Made by a program: the position numbers and the translations under genes. A stretch of DNA of 64,000 nucleotides from Burkholderiales bacterium RIFCSPLOWO2_02_FULL_57_36 (lineage in GTDB: Bacteria; Pseudomonadota; Gammaproteobacteria; Burkholderiales; Burkholderiaceae_D), in contig MESE01000001.1 of assembly GCA_001770855.1 (NCBI GenBank), positions 62,001-126,000 on the forward strand, in the 5' to 3' direction. The notes beneath the pieces are model-generated. The model worked only from the letters and a program-made list of their open reading frames with translations. It was not told the origin of the DNA and did no database searches. Shown piece after piece: positions 44,443-53,770 of this stretch. The first letter of the stretch is position 1. Every line of letters starts with the position of its first letter.

Positions 44443-45639
44443 ATGGATTCAATTTCGACATTTTCCGTTGCGCGCCTTCCGGAAATCCGCTTCGGCGCCG
44501 GCCAGTCGGCAAAAATTGCCGAAGTGGCGGCACAGTTCGGGAACAAGGTGCTATTGGTGACCGGCGGTCAATCGTTCGTGTCAACGCCCCGCTGGACCGA
44601 ACTGTTGTCGACACTGGACGCGCGCGGCATTGCGTGGGAAAGGACTCAGGTGGATCGGGAGCCGTCGCCCGAATTAGTGGATGCGGCAGTCGCGCATTAC
44701 CGCGATTCAAATATTCAGGCAGTGGTCGGTATTGGCGGCGGCAGCGTGCTGGATGCCGCCAAAGCAATCGCCGGCTTGCTTAACTCGGGCAATTCCGTGA
44801 TGGATTATCTGGAAGGTGTCGGACGCGGATTGATCTATGAAGGGCCATCGGTTCCTTTCGTCGCGGTGCCGACTACAGCCGGCACCGGCAGCGAAGCGAC
44901 GAAAAATGCCGTGTTGAGCATACAAGGCAAGCAAGGTTTTAAAAAATCATTCCGGCACGACGCGCTGGTGGCCAGAGTTGCCATCGTCGATCCGGAATTA
45001 CTGGCTTCCTGCCCGAAAAATTTGATTGCCGCCAACGGCATGGATGCGTTCACCCAGTTACTGGAATCCTATGTATCCACCAATGCCAGTCCGTTTACCG
45101 ATGCGCTGTCGTGGTCCGGCCTGACAGCGTTCCACGATGGATTCTGGTCCGCATGGGAAGACAATCATCCACAACAGGCGCAAGGATTTTCCAGGCTTGC
45201 GTACGCTTCATTGATGTCCGGCATTGCCCTCGCACAGGCCGGATTGGGTTCGGTGCACGGCCTTGCATCGCCGCTGGGCGCATTTTTTCCAATACCGCAT
45301 GGTGTGGTGTGCGGCACGCTCGTGGCAGAAGCTACTGCAGTCAATATTCAGGCATTGCGAAGCCGCGATCCACAATCGGCGGCGTTGAAAAAATATGCTG
45401 CAGTCGGGCGCCTTTTTACCGGTGCTTCGGCCGAAGACGATCGAGCAAATACCGACGCCTTGACGGACCTGTTGCGATCCTGGGTAGATCGGTTGAGGCT
45501 GCCCCGGTTGTCGGAATTCGGCATGGAGGAAAGCGATATTGAGAAAGTGGTAGCCGGCAGCCGGGGCGGGAGCATGCGAACCAATCCAATGATATTAAGC
45601 GACATGGAACTGACAAAAGTACTTTTGCCGCGGCTGTAA
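44443..45639 (+). CDS. Iron-containing (group III) alcohol dehydrogenase
   Basis: A 398-residue protein of the Fe-ADH superfamily. The nucleotide-binding section is VVGIGGGSVLDAAKA, with VPTTAGTGSEATKNAV; the metal ligands lie in NGMDAFTQLLE (Asp) and GSVHGLASPLGAFF plus IPHGVVCG (His). The family includes 1,3-propanediol, lactaldehyde and long-chain alcohol dehydrogenases. Specificity cannot be told. The upstream ATGs at 44425 and 44428 are in frame and add six residues; neither start has a clear ribosome-binding site. No pathway gene stands next to it. Confidence 0.9.
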   Translation: MDSISTFSVARLPEIRFGAGQSAKIAEVAAQFGNKVLLVTGGQSFVSTPRWTELLSTLDARGIAWERTQVDREPSPELVDAAVAHYRDSNIQAVVGIGGGSVLDAAKAIAGLLNSGNSVMDYLEGVGRGLIYEGPSVPFVAVPTTAGTGSEATKNAVLSIQGKQGFKKSFRHDALVARVAIVDPELLASCPKNLIAANGMDAFTQLLESYVSTNASPFTDALSWSGLTAFHDGFWSAWEDNHPQQAQGFSRLAYASLMSGIALAQAGLGSVHGLASPLGAFFPIPHGVVCGTLVAEATAVNIQALRSRDPQSAALKKYAAVGRLFTGASAEDDRANTDALTDLLRSWVDRLRLPRLSEFGMEESDIEKVVAGSRGGSMRTNPMILSDMELTKVLLPRL

Positions 45640-45877
45640 CAATTATCATGCGAAAAAATACTCGGAATGTCACAACTTATTGAAGTTAAAGAATTCCATG
45701 GAAATTTTGTTTAGATCGCCACGGCTAAAGAATCGATTGAAAATAAATTTTTCGCAAGGAAATTGTTAATTGAAACTTTGATATGCCTCATTTTTTTCCT
45801 GGCAGCATCCATGTATGATCGCGTTGAAAAAAAGAACTGATCAGATGTTCAAGGTCCCTTCCTAACTGGAAAAACCC

Positions 45878-48800
45878 ATGGATATGGCGAAAGCCGCTCC
45901 ACATGAGCGAAGCCGGCTCAATGCTTTGAAAACATACGGAATTCTGGATACCCTTCCGGAATACGAGTTTGATCAAATAACTCAGACAGTTGCCTGCATC
46001 TGCGGGACCCCGATTGCAACCGTGACACTTGTCGACGAGCGGCGTCAATGGTTCAAATCCATCGTTGGCCTCGATATTCGTGAAACCGATCGCGCAATCG
46101 CATTTTGCGCACATGCGATCTGCGGTACAAGCTTGTTCGTTGTGCCCGACGCATTGAAGAATCCCCTTTTCAAAAACAATCCACTTGTAACAGCGAACCC
46201 CGGCCTGCGTTTCTACGCCGGCATGCCGTTGATTGCGCCAAACGGTTTCGCGCTCGGCGCACTGGCGGTGATGGATCGGACACCCCGCAGACTGAGCCTG
46301 AAACAGAAAGGGGCATTGGAAATTTTTGCGGACCAGGTGATGATGCAGCTTGAGTTGCGACGCCGACGTCAATCCGTTGAAAGTCCGGCAAGCGACTGTG
46401 GCGACGGCAACGCCGCATCGGATATGCAAAGCGAAAATCTGCGGCAGATCGCCGGCCGGATGGCGCATATCGGGGGATGGAATTTGGATATTTCCGCATG
46501 CCGATTGACGTGGTCGAATGAGGTGTGCGATATCCACGAAGTACCGCACGGTTTTCGTCCGACGATCAATGAAGCAATCAATTTTTACACACCCGAATCG
46601 CGCGAAGAAATCAAATTTGCTTTTGCCACCTGTAGTCGTCATGGCATCGCGTTCGACGAGGAACTACAAATCGTTACCGGCAAAGGCGGTCGGGTCTGGG
46701 TGCGTGTGATCGGCGAAGCCGCGCGCGATGCCGGCGGCGCGATCTTCATGGTGCAGGGTGCTTTGCAGGATATTACGGAAAAGAAGCAGACCGAAAAGGC
46801 GACCAATCAGGGCCAACGGCGCTTCTATCAGATTGCCGATGCGATGTCGCAGATCGTATGGACCGCCGAACCGGACGGAAGCCCCGACTATATCAACCAT
46901 GCGATGGCAGAATACACCGGGATCGGTGGTGCGGACCCGGCCATGCAAAGCTGGATAAATGCGGCGCATGGCGAGGATGTCGATCGCTGCGTGGCATTGT
47001 GGCGCGAATGCATATATACAGGCGAGCCGTATTCGGCAGAGTTGCGCCTATGGCGCGCGTCGGACGCGACGCCTCGCTGGCATATCGTCAGTGCGATCCC
47101 GATCCGCGATGAAGCCGGGGCGATCGTCAAGTGGTATGGCAATGCGACCGATATTGACGACCGCAAAGTCGCCGAAGCAAAAATCCACGAACTGGCCGAT
47201 CGCCTTACGCGCACGTTGGAGAGCATTGCCGGCGGCGTGAGCGATTTGACCGCGCGCAGGCAATCCGAATTGAATACCGCGCGCCTGAATCGTGCGCTGC
47301 GCATGCGCACCGCATGCAATGAGCTTCTCATTCGCACCAGCGATGAAACCGAACTGTTGAATGGAATTTGCCGTCTTACGCTGGACATCGGCGGCTATTG
47401 GACGGCATGGGTCGGCTACGCCCATGACGACGAAGCCAAGTCCATCAAGTTTCCAGCGTATGCCGGCATTCCCGAGGTTGGCGCTTACCTGTCCGGATCG
47501 AGGCACAGCTGGTCCGAGGACGATGCGATCGGCCGTGGCCCTGCTGGTAAAACCATCCGCAGCGGCGCGGCGACAATCATAGACGATCTGACACGGGAGC
47601 CATCGATGGCTCCCTGGTTTTCATCAATTAAGCAATACGGTTTTCGAGGCGGAATTTACCTGCCACTGCGCGACAAGGAGCGCACTTTCGGATTGCTGGC
47701 CATGTACTCCAGTGAAGTGCTCACCGCACCCGCCGATGAAATCAAGCTGTTGCAGGACTTGGCCGATGATCTGGCATTCGGAATCAGCAATATTCGTTCG
47801 CAGGAAGAGCGGCGGCGGCTTCAGGCCGCCGTGTTGAAAGTGGCGGCGGTGGTGTCGGCAAGTTCCGGTACCGAGTTTTTCGAGCATCTGGCGCGCAACA
47901 TGGCGGAAGCAGTCGGTGCGCAGGGCGGCTTTGTCGCGCGGCTGTTGCCGGGCGACACCGTAACCGGACGCATGATGGCCATCGTGGTGGATGGCGTTCT
48001 GCAAGAAAATTTCGACTATGGGTTCGACGGCACGCCGTGCATGGAATTGTTGCGGAACGGACGGTTTGTCGTGCCTGCAGATGCCGCCAGGCAGTTTCCT
48101 CGCTCACCATCGCTCGGCCTTTTCGGCGCACAGGCCTACGTGGGCGCGCGACTGGACAATTCTGCCGGCCAGCCGGTGGGGCTGCTGTATGTACAGTTCC
48201 GCGATCCGCTGAAAAGTTCCGACCTCACGTTTTCCACTCTTCAGATTTTCGCGGCACGCGCAGCGGCCGAACTGGAACGCGAGAGCGCTGATGTGCGCAT
48301 TCGCAATCAGGCATCGTTGCTCGACAAGGCGCAGGATGCGATTATTGTGCGCGGGATGGACAACCTGATCCTATTCTGGAATAAAAGTGCCGAACGTCTG
48401 TATGGGTGGACGTCGGAAGAGGCGATCGGCAATTCGAAAGACAAACTTCTCTATGAAGATTCCATTACGTTTGCCGAAGCCAACAGCCTGGTGATGATGC
48501 AAGGCGAATGGAGCGGTGAAGCGGTGCAGCGGCGCAAGGATGGCAGCACTTTGATTGTTGAAAGCCGCTGGACGCTGGTGAAAGACGATCGCGGCATGCC
48601 GCAATCGATCCTCGCGATTAACACCGATATCACGCAGCGCAAGGCGGCGGAACAACAGCTTCAGCATCTGGCTTTTTACGATCCGCTGACTCGTCTGCCC
48701 AATCGGCTATTGCTGCTGGACCGGTTGCAGCATGCATTGTCGCTGAATGTGCGTACCCACCGTATCGGAGCGCTGTTGTTTATCGACCTGGATAATTTCA

Positions 48801-49981
48801 AGACGTTGAATGACACCCTCGGACATGAAAAAGGCGATTTGTTACTGCAGCAAGTCGCGACACGGCTCAGCACTTGTGTCCGCGACAGCGACACGGTGGC
48901 CCGCCTCGGAGGCGACGAGTTCGTCGTGATGCTGGAAAGCCTGGGGGAGAATCTTCGGGATGCCGCCGCCCACACAAAAACCGTCGGTGGAAAAATATTG
49001 GATGCATTCACCTTGCCCTACTACCTTGCGGGCCATGCCTACCACAGCACGCCCAGCATTGGAGCGACTTTGTTCACGGGCGATGAAAACGATGTGGACG
49101 AGTTGCTCAAACGTGCGGATCTGGCCATGTATCAGGCCAAAGCCTCGGGCCGCAACACGATGCGGTTCTTCGATCCGAAAATGCAGACGGCAGTTACCGC
49201 CCGAGTCGCATTGGAAGCGGATTTTCGCCTGGGATTGCAGCAAGGCGAATTCCTGTTGCATTATCAGCCACAGGTTAACAGCCAGGGTTGTGTCGTAGGA
49301 GCCGAGGCCCTGGTGCGATGGAAGCAAATTCAGCGAGGCATGGTCTCGCCCGAACAATTTATCCCGCTGGCAGAAGAAACCGGATTGATCTTGCCGTTGG
49401 GCCAATGGGTGCTGGAAACCGCTTGTGCTCAATTGGCGGTCTGGGCGGCGGAGCCGGACAAAATGCATCTTACGATGGCGGTGAACGTCAGCATATGCCA
49501 GTTCCGTCATCCTGAATTTGTTGAACTGGTGCTGGGCGTGTTGCAAAAAACCGGCGCCGATCCGACTAGGCTGAAGCTCGAACTCACCGAGAGTCTGCTG
49601 ATCCACGGTGTAGAAGATGCGATTGCGAAGATGAGCGCACTGAAGGCAAGAGGCGTCGGTTTTTCACTGGATGATTTCGGCACCGGTTACTCGTCGCTTT
49701 CTTATCTGAAGCGCTTGCCGCTGGATCAGTTGAAGATCGATCAGTCTTTCGTCAGGGATGTGGCAAACGATCCGAACGATGCCGCCATTGTACGCACCAT
49801 TATCGCACTGGGGCAGAGCCTCGGCCTCGCGGTCATTGCAGAAGGTGTTGAAACCGAAGACGAGCGGGACTTTCTGAACCGTAACGGATGCCACACCTAT
49901 CAAGGCTATCTTTACAGCCAGCCATTACCGATCGAGAAGTTCGAGATATACCTGGATCGGAGTTCAAGAGCTGCTGCCTGA
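45878..49981 (+). CDS. GAF / PAS / PAS / GAF / GAF / PAS / GGDEF / EAL cyclic-di-GMP protein
   Basis: A 1367-residue cytosolic multi-sensor, the third GGDEF-EAL gene of the window. Domains in order: an N-terminal GAF of the ERLNALKTYGILDTLPE type (about 1-165), PAS (about 190-290), PAS (about 310-440), GAF (about 460-640), a further GAF (about 640-810), PAS (about 815-930), GGDEF (about 935-1090; motif at 1011-1015 in RLGGDEFVVM) and EAL (about 1110-1355; EAL at 1143-1145, then LELTESLL, DDFGTGYSS, KIDQSF, VIAEGVET). Both halves look catalytically intact. Input may be a small ligand or redox state. It is separated from the alcohol dehydrogenase by an AT-rich 238-bp region and converges with the PQQ-type sugar dehydrogenase gene. 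Confidence 0.93.
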   Translation: MDMAKAAPHERSRLNALKTYGILDTLPEYEFDQITQTVACICGTPIATVTLVDERRQWFKSIVGLDIRETDRAIAFCAHAICGTSLFVVPDALKNPLFKNNPLVTANPGLRFYAGMPLIAPNGFALGALAVMDRTPRRLSLKQKGALEIFADQVMMQLELRRRRQSVESPASDCGDGNAASDMQSENLRQIAGRMAHIGGWNLDISACRLTWSNEVCDIHEVPHGFRPTINEAINFYTPESREEIKFAFATCSRHGIAFDEELQIVTGKGGRVWVRVIGEAARDAGGAIFMVQGALQDITEKKQTEKATNQGQRRFYQIADAMSQIVWTAEPDGSPDYINHAMAEYTGIGGADPAMQSWINAAHGEDVDRCVALWRECIYTGEPYSAELRLWRASDATPRWHIVSAIPIRDEAGAIVKWYGNATDIDDRKVAEAKIHELADRLTRTLESIAGGVSDLTARRQSELNTARLNRALRMRTACNELLIRTSDETELLNGICRLTLDIGGYWTAWVGYAHDDEAKSIKFPAYAGIPEVGAYLSGSRHSWSEDDAIGRGPAGKTIRSGAATIIDDLTREPSMAPWFSSIKQYGFRGGIYLPLRDKERTFGLLAMYSSEVLTAPADEIKLLQDLADDLAFGISNIRSQEERRRLQAAVLKVAAVVSASSGTEFFEHLARNMAEAVGAQGGFVARLLPGDTVTGRMMAIVVDGVLQENFDYGFDGTPCMELLRNGRFVVPADAARQFPRSPSLGLFGAQAYVGARLDNSAGQPVGLLYVQFRDPLKSSDLTFSTLQIFAARAAAELERESADVRIRNQASLLDKAQDAIIVRGMDNLILFWNKSAERLYGWTSEEAIGNSKDKLLYEDSITFAEANSLVMMQGEWSGEAVQRRKDGSTLIVESRWTLVKDDRGMPQSILAINTDITQRKAAEQQLQHLAFYDPLTRLPNRLLLLDRLQHALSLNVRTHRIGALLFIDLDNFKTLNDTLGHEKGDLLLQQVATRLSTCVRDSDTVARLGGDEFVVMLESLGENLRDAAAHTKTVGGKILDAFTLPYYLAGHAYHSTPSIGATLFTGDENDVDELLKRADLAMYQAKASGRNTMRFFDPKMQTAVTARVALEADFRLGLQQGEFLLHYQPQVNSQGCVVGAEALVRWKQIQRGMVSPEQFIPLAEETGLILPLGQWVLETACAQLAVWAAEPDKMHLTMAVNVSICQFRHPEFVELVLGVLQKTGADPTRLKLELTESLLIHGVEDAIAKMSALKARGVGFSLDDFGTGYSSLSYLKRLPLDQLKIDQSFVRDVANDPNDAAIVRTIIALGQSLGLAVIAEGVETEDERDFLNRNGCHTYQGYLYSQPLPIEKFEIYLDRSSRAAA

Positions 49982-50006
49982 CAGCACATCGGCAAATTTT
50001 GAAGCG

Positions 50007-51188
50007 TCATGAACCGGGAAGCAGCCTGATGAGAGCTCCTTGATTCTCATCGGTGAGTATATAAAGCAGCCCATCCGGGCCTTCACGCACGTCACGAATG
50101 CGGCGATCGAGATTTCGCAGCAAGCGTTCTTCGCGTACCACCTTGCCATCGCGCAGTTCCAGCCGCGCCAGGTATTTGAACTTGAGCGCGCCCACGAATA
50201 AATTGCCTTGCCATGACTTGCCATAGCGATCGCTGTGCAGGAAAGCCATGCCCGACGGCGCAATCGACGGTGTCCAGTGATACAAAGGCTGCTCCATGCC
50301 TTCCTTTGCGGTCAAGCCTTCACCGATTTTTCCTCCGCCGTAATTTACGCCGTGGGAAATAACGGGCCAGCCGTAGTTCTTGCCCGCCTCCGCCACGTTG
50401 ATTTCGTCGCCGCCCTGGGCGCCGTGTTCATGCATCCACAACTTGCCGTCCGGTCCAAGCGCCGCGCCTTGCCCGTTGCGATGCCCATAGCTCCATATCT
50501 CGGGCAGCGCATTGCGCCCGGCCGACCGGTTGCCTGCAAACGGATTGTCCGCGGGTACCGAACCGTCCTTGCGAAGGCGAACGATCTTGCCGATGTGATT
50601 GTCGAGACGTTGGGCATCGTCCCTGCGGCTGAAACGATCGCCCATGGTCAGGAACAATGTTCCGTCATTGCTCTCGACGATCCGGCAGCCGAAATGCGCG
50701 CTGCTGCCGATTTTCGGCCGCTGGCTGAACAAATGCTTCAATTGCTCCAGCCGTCGCCCATCTTCTGAGAGGCGGGCCGACGCCAATGCCGTCGAATTCC
50801 CGGATCCGCCCGCTTCAGCGTAGCAAAAATAAATTGTCCGGTTGCGTGTAAAGCGGCTATCGGCAATCACATCCAGCAAGCCGCCTTGCCCGCCCGCATC
50901 GATTTTCGGCAAGCCCTCGATCGGCGCTCCGATTTCACCGTCGGGCTGTATCAAGCGCAGCCGGCCGGGGCGTTCGGTGACGAGCATGCGGCCATCATCG
51001 ATAAATGCCAGCGCCCACGGATGTTCCAGACCTTTTGCCAAGACTTCGGTGTGTATGGCAGCGGCAGCGGTGGATTGGGCATGCCCCGCCGGGATCGGCG
51101 AAATGAATGCCAGCGCAAGGAGCGACGTGGTAAAGATCCGATGTTGGTTGCCAATCAAGAATGCAAAAAAGAGTTCAGCATGGCGCAT
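50007..51188 (-). CDS. PQQ-dependent aldose sugar dehydrogenase-like protein (Asd/YliI type)
   Basis: A 393-residue secreted beta-propeller. The signal peptide includes FTTSLLALAFISPIPAGHAQ; the mature part contains LEHPWALAFIDDGRMLVTER, the His in SSAHFGCRIVES, GDRFSRRDDAQ, SYGHRNGQGAALGPDG and HGAQGGDEINVAEAGKNYGW, all features of soluble glucose/aldose dehydrogenases that use PQQ and Ca2+ to oxidise sugars in the periplasm. I moved the start to ATG 51188, which has GAGGG upstream. No PQQ synthesis genes lie in the window. A second propeller dehydrogenase follows at 52104, with a small gene between. Confidence 0.9.
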   Translation of the reverse strand: MRHAELFFAFLIGNQHRIFTTSLLALAFISPIPAGHAQSTAAAAIHTEVLAKGLEHPWALAFIDDGRMLVTERPGRLRLIQPDGEIGAPIEGLPKIDAGGQGGLLDVIADSRFTRNRTIYFCYAEAGGSGNSTALASARLSEDGRRLEQLKHLFSQRPKIGSSAHFGCRIVESNDGTLFLTMGDRFSRRDDAQRLDNHIGKIVRLRKDGSVPADNPFAGNRSAGRNALPEIWSYGHRNGQGAALGPDGKLWMHEHGAQGGDEINVAEAGKNYGWPVISHGVNYGGGKIGEGLTAKEGMEQPLYHWTPSIAPSGMAFLHSDRYGKSWQGNLFVGALKFKYLARLELRDGKVVREERLLRNLDRRIRDVREGPDGLLYILTDENQGALIRLLPGS

Positions 51189-51516
51189 GCGTCTTCCCTC
51201 ACCTAGATTTGTCATCGAAGAGAATCAGTTCCAATACTTCAGTGCGACGCACTGGCATCGAACTTCGTTTTGCCGCCGACACGATGAATGAGCTGCAAGA
51301 AGAACGTTAGCAATTTTGTGCGCAATGCGATTTGATTTTGAGCGCATTGATTTCATCAACTGATCGAAGACGGCCCGGCCTGATGGAAATGCCGAAGGCG
51401 CGGAGACGAACGCGGCGGGGATGTTGTTTCAGCAAGCCGGTTGCCGCCTATGCGTTCGCAAACCGCTCGGATTCACATGAGTTGGTCCATGATGACAGGA
51501 CGCGATCGCAATTCTT
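51189..51516. other. Intergenic region
   Basis: About 328 bp between two minus-strand genes. Frames in it are short and of poor codon use. No hairpin, repeat or RNA gene was recognised. It should contain the promoter of the sugar dehydrogenase gene. Confidence 0.4.
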
Positions 51517-51990
51517 TCAGACAAGCAGCGAGGAAATTTTTTCCTTGAAATCATCCGCCTTCTTTTTGCCTCCTATGCCTTGAATGACTTCATGCAGCTT
51601 CACGGATAGGGTTAGCAAGGTCGGCATATCGTTTGCGGCATCGACTTTCACGGTAAACATGTCGGCATCCGGTCCCAAGAGGCTATGCAGCGTGCTGTTG
51701 ATGTACTGCTTGACTGTTCCGATATCGACGGCAGGAGCTGGCGGAGGCGGGTTTTCAGCCGGGGCAACCGAAGGTTGAATGGCGGCGTGAATGAATCCCC
51801 CGTCCAGCAGCGCAGCCAGATAAGATTCGGCTTCAGCCCGGTCGGGGTTCTGCGCCAGCAAGGCCGCTGTATTTCGACGGCCATCGACCATGATCAACAT
51901 GGCTCGTACACGGGAAGAAAGTCCATGACTGCGTGAAGCGATTTCCTCCGAGCCTCGCGCAGTCTTTGTATAGACGGTAGATGAATCCAT
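51517..51990 (-). CDS. 157-residue protein sharing the N-terminal domain of the coiled-coil/AsmA protein
   Basis: The product begins MDSSTVYTKTARGSEEIASR, closely like MDNKIVFTKTAKGVGEAVGK of the 1019-residue protein at 6673-9732. The similarity continues through about 75 residues (SRVRAMLIMVDGRRNTAALL against RDLRAVLKEVDGKASLDELL, and a helix with AEAESYLAALLDGGFIHA against EAKLRAALSKLSADDYI). After a Pro-rich linker (ENPPPPAPAVD) comes a helical C-terminal domain (VKQYINSTLHSLLGPDADMF, LTLSVKLHEVIQGIGGKKKA). ATG 51990 is chosen because GGAGGTG is correctly placed. There is no signal or membrane helix. Function is unknown; the shared domain suggests protein-protein interaction or sensing. 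Confidence 0.75.
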   Translation of the reverse strand: MDSSTVYTKTARGSEEIASRSHGLSSRVRAMLIMVDGRRNTAALLAQNPDRAEAESYLAALLDGGFIHAAIQPSVAPAENPPPPAPAVDIGTVKQYINSTLHSLLGPDADMFTVKVDAANDMPTLLTLSVKLHEVIQGIGGKKKADDFKEKISSLLV

Positions 51991-52103
51991 GCCACACCTC
52001 CATTGTATTTCCTCAATGGAATAGTGCTGCATGTGTTGAAATTCTGCAAGAACTCTCGCCAAGCGTGTACATTTTCTGTCAGATTGCTGTTCCGGCCGGA
52101 ATA

Positions 52104-53516
52104 TCACCGCTCCATCGGGTACAGCTGATAGATTGCGCCCGCGTGATCGTCCGACACGAGGAGGTTACCTTTTGCATCGGCGATGGCATCCACCGGCCGC
52201 CCCCATACCGCACGCGCATCGGGATCGGTGACAAAGCCGGATATGAGATCGATTTCCGCACCGGGATTGCCGGCTTCATCGAACGGAAAATAAATTACCT
52301 TGAAACCGGCGCGTAAACTGCTGCAATTCCAGCATCCATGCAGCGCGACCACAGCGCCGCTTCGATACGCGGCAGGGACATTGCTGTTGTGCAGAAAGCT
52401 GAGACCCAGCGGCGTGGCGTGGGCGCGCATGCCTTTTGCAGCACGGTCCACGCTTGAGCAATCAAGTTTTGCACCGTCGAGATTCAGGGAATAATCACGT
52501 ACCAGGGCGGGATTCGTCATGTCCGCATTGGGCACGGGATTGCAGTACGGCCACCCATAGTGGCCGCCATCGCGGATGCGGGTAAACAGTTCAGGCGGAT
52601 TGTCGTCGACAAACCGCTGCATAATCCGTCCGTAATCGGACTGGCCGTCGCCATCGTAGTCATCGTCAAATGGGTAAGGAATTTCGTCGCGTCCGATCAG
52701 CGCTGCCCAAAGCTGGTTTGTACCCGGCAGGAAATCGAGGCCCTCCGCATTGCGCACGCCGCGCGCGAACAGCCGCCGGTTCGTCCCGTCGGCATTGTAT
52801 TCATGGATGGCGCCGCGGACCGGATCGCTGGTTACATCCTCAGGACATGCGTTACAGGTGGAGGCGATCGACACGTATAACTTGTGATCCGGCGACAATG
52901 CGATGTTCTTGAGTTGATGGTTATAGGCTCCGCGCAATTCCGGCGTCGAGGCATCAGGAAAATCGGCAACCACAACTTCACGCTCGGCTGTTCGCGTTGC
53001 TCCGGTTGTGTAAACAGAACGGGTAATACGATTCGACTCGGCAATATAAAGATAAGTTACGCCATCGATCTGATGGAACACCATGTCATGAGGAGCTTGC
53101 AATCCGCTGGCGAATTCAAATCGTTGCGGTAAATCATTGGCCCGCTCTCGCAACAACAACACCTGACCGGACGAAGGAACCGACACAAGCACGTCGCCAT
53201 TGGGGGCAAGCGCCATGAAGCGTGCATTTTCCACGCGTGCCCAAAGCCGTATTCCAAAACCTGGCGGAACGTTCAACGACTTGTCGGTCTCGAATGGCCC
53301 TTCGGCGAGCGGCTCGGGTATTTCCAGCGTTTTTCTGACGGACGCGGGCGTTGCCAACGCGGCTGCAGCCGGTGGCGGTGCAGCCGGCGCCGCCGATGGT
53401 GGTGCATCGCCGCTTCCACCGCCGCACGCGTTGACAAGGAACGGTAAACATATGGCTGCCAAGACATATTCTGAATACGGGCGCAGATTCGCACTGCAAA
53501 TATTCAACCGTTTCAT
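52104..53516 (-). CDS. Lipoprotein PQQ-type sorbosone/glucose dehydrogenase-like protein
   Basis: A 470-residue six-bladed propeller protein. The N-terminus is a lipoprotein signal (LAAICLPFLVNAC, lipobox LVNAC) followed by a Gly/Pro/Ala linker, so it should be anchored in the envelope. The propeller includes LWARVENARFMALAPNGDVL, GLQAPHDMVFHQIDGVTYLY, GAYNHQLKNIALSPDHKLYV and RIRDGGHYGWPYCNP, the last being typical of sorbosone dehydrogenase-type proteins. Several Cys pairs (STCNACPEDV, GCWNCSS) suggest disulfides. Start could instead be ATG 53543, ten codons up. It lies upstream of the shared-domain gene and the other propeller on the same strand, so the three may be co-regulated. Confidence 0.82.
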   Translation of the reverse strand: MKRLNICSANLRPYSEYVLAAICLPFLVNACGGGSGDAPPSAAPAAPPPAAAALATPASVRKTLEIPEPLAEGPFETDKSLNVPPGFGIRLWARVENARFMALAPNGDVLVSVPSSGQVLLLRERANDLPQRFEFASGLQAPHDMVFHQIDGVTYLYIAESNRITRSVYTTGATRTAEREVVVADFPDASTPELRGAYNHQLKNIALSPDHKLYVSIASTCNACPEDVTSDPVRGAIHEYNADGTNRRLFARGVRNAEGLDFLPGTNQLWAALIGRDEIPYPFDDDYDGDGQSDYGRIMQRFVDDNPPELFTRIRDGGHYGWPYCNPVPNADMTNPALVRDYSLNLDGAKLDCSSVDRAAKGMRAHATPLGLSFLHNSNVPAAYRSGAVVALHGCWNCSSLRAGFKVIYFPFDEAGNPGAEIDLISGFVTDPDARAVWGRPVDAIADAKGNLLVSDDHAGAIYQLYPMER

Positions 53517-53770
53517 TTTCAATGGAAATAAAAATTTCGCCATCAATAGCGACCATAAACCGGCTCATTAGTGCCGAAATTCGGTAAAAAAAGAGGATGT
53601 GAAAATTCCGGGAGTTAATTGGCTTTTTTGATGGTGATACAGCGAATTTCGATCATGCAGGACGCCATACGTTCGCCACCCGCTCCGGAATCGGTCACAA
53701 TGCCTTGAAAACATGTATATGCGCTGGTTGAATATGCGGTAAATTCCCCACTCTTACCAAAAAATCCATC

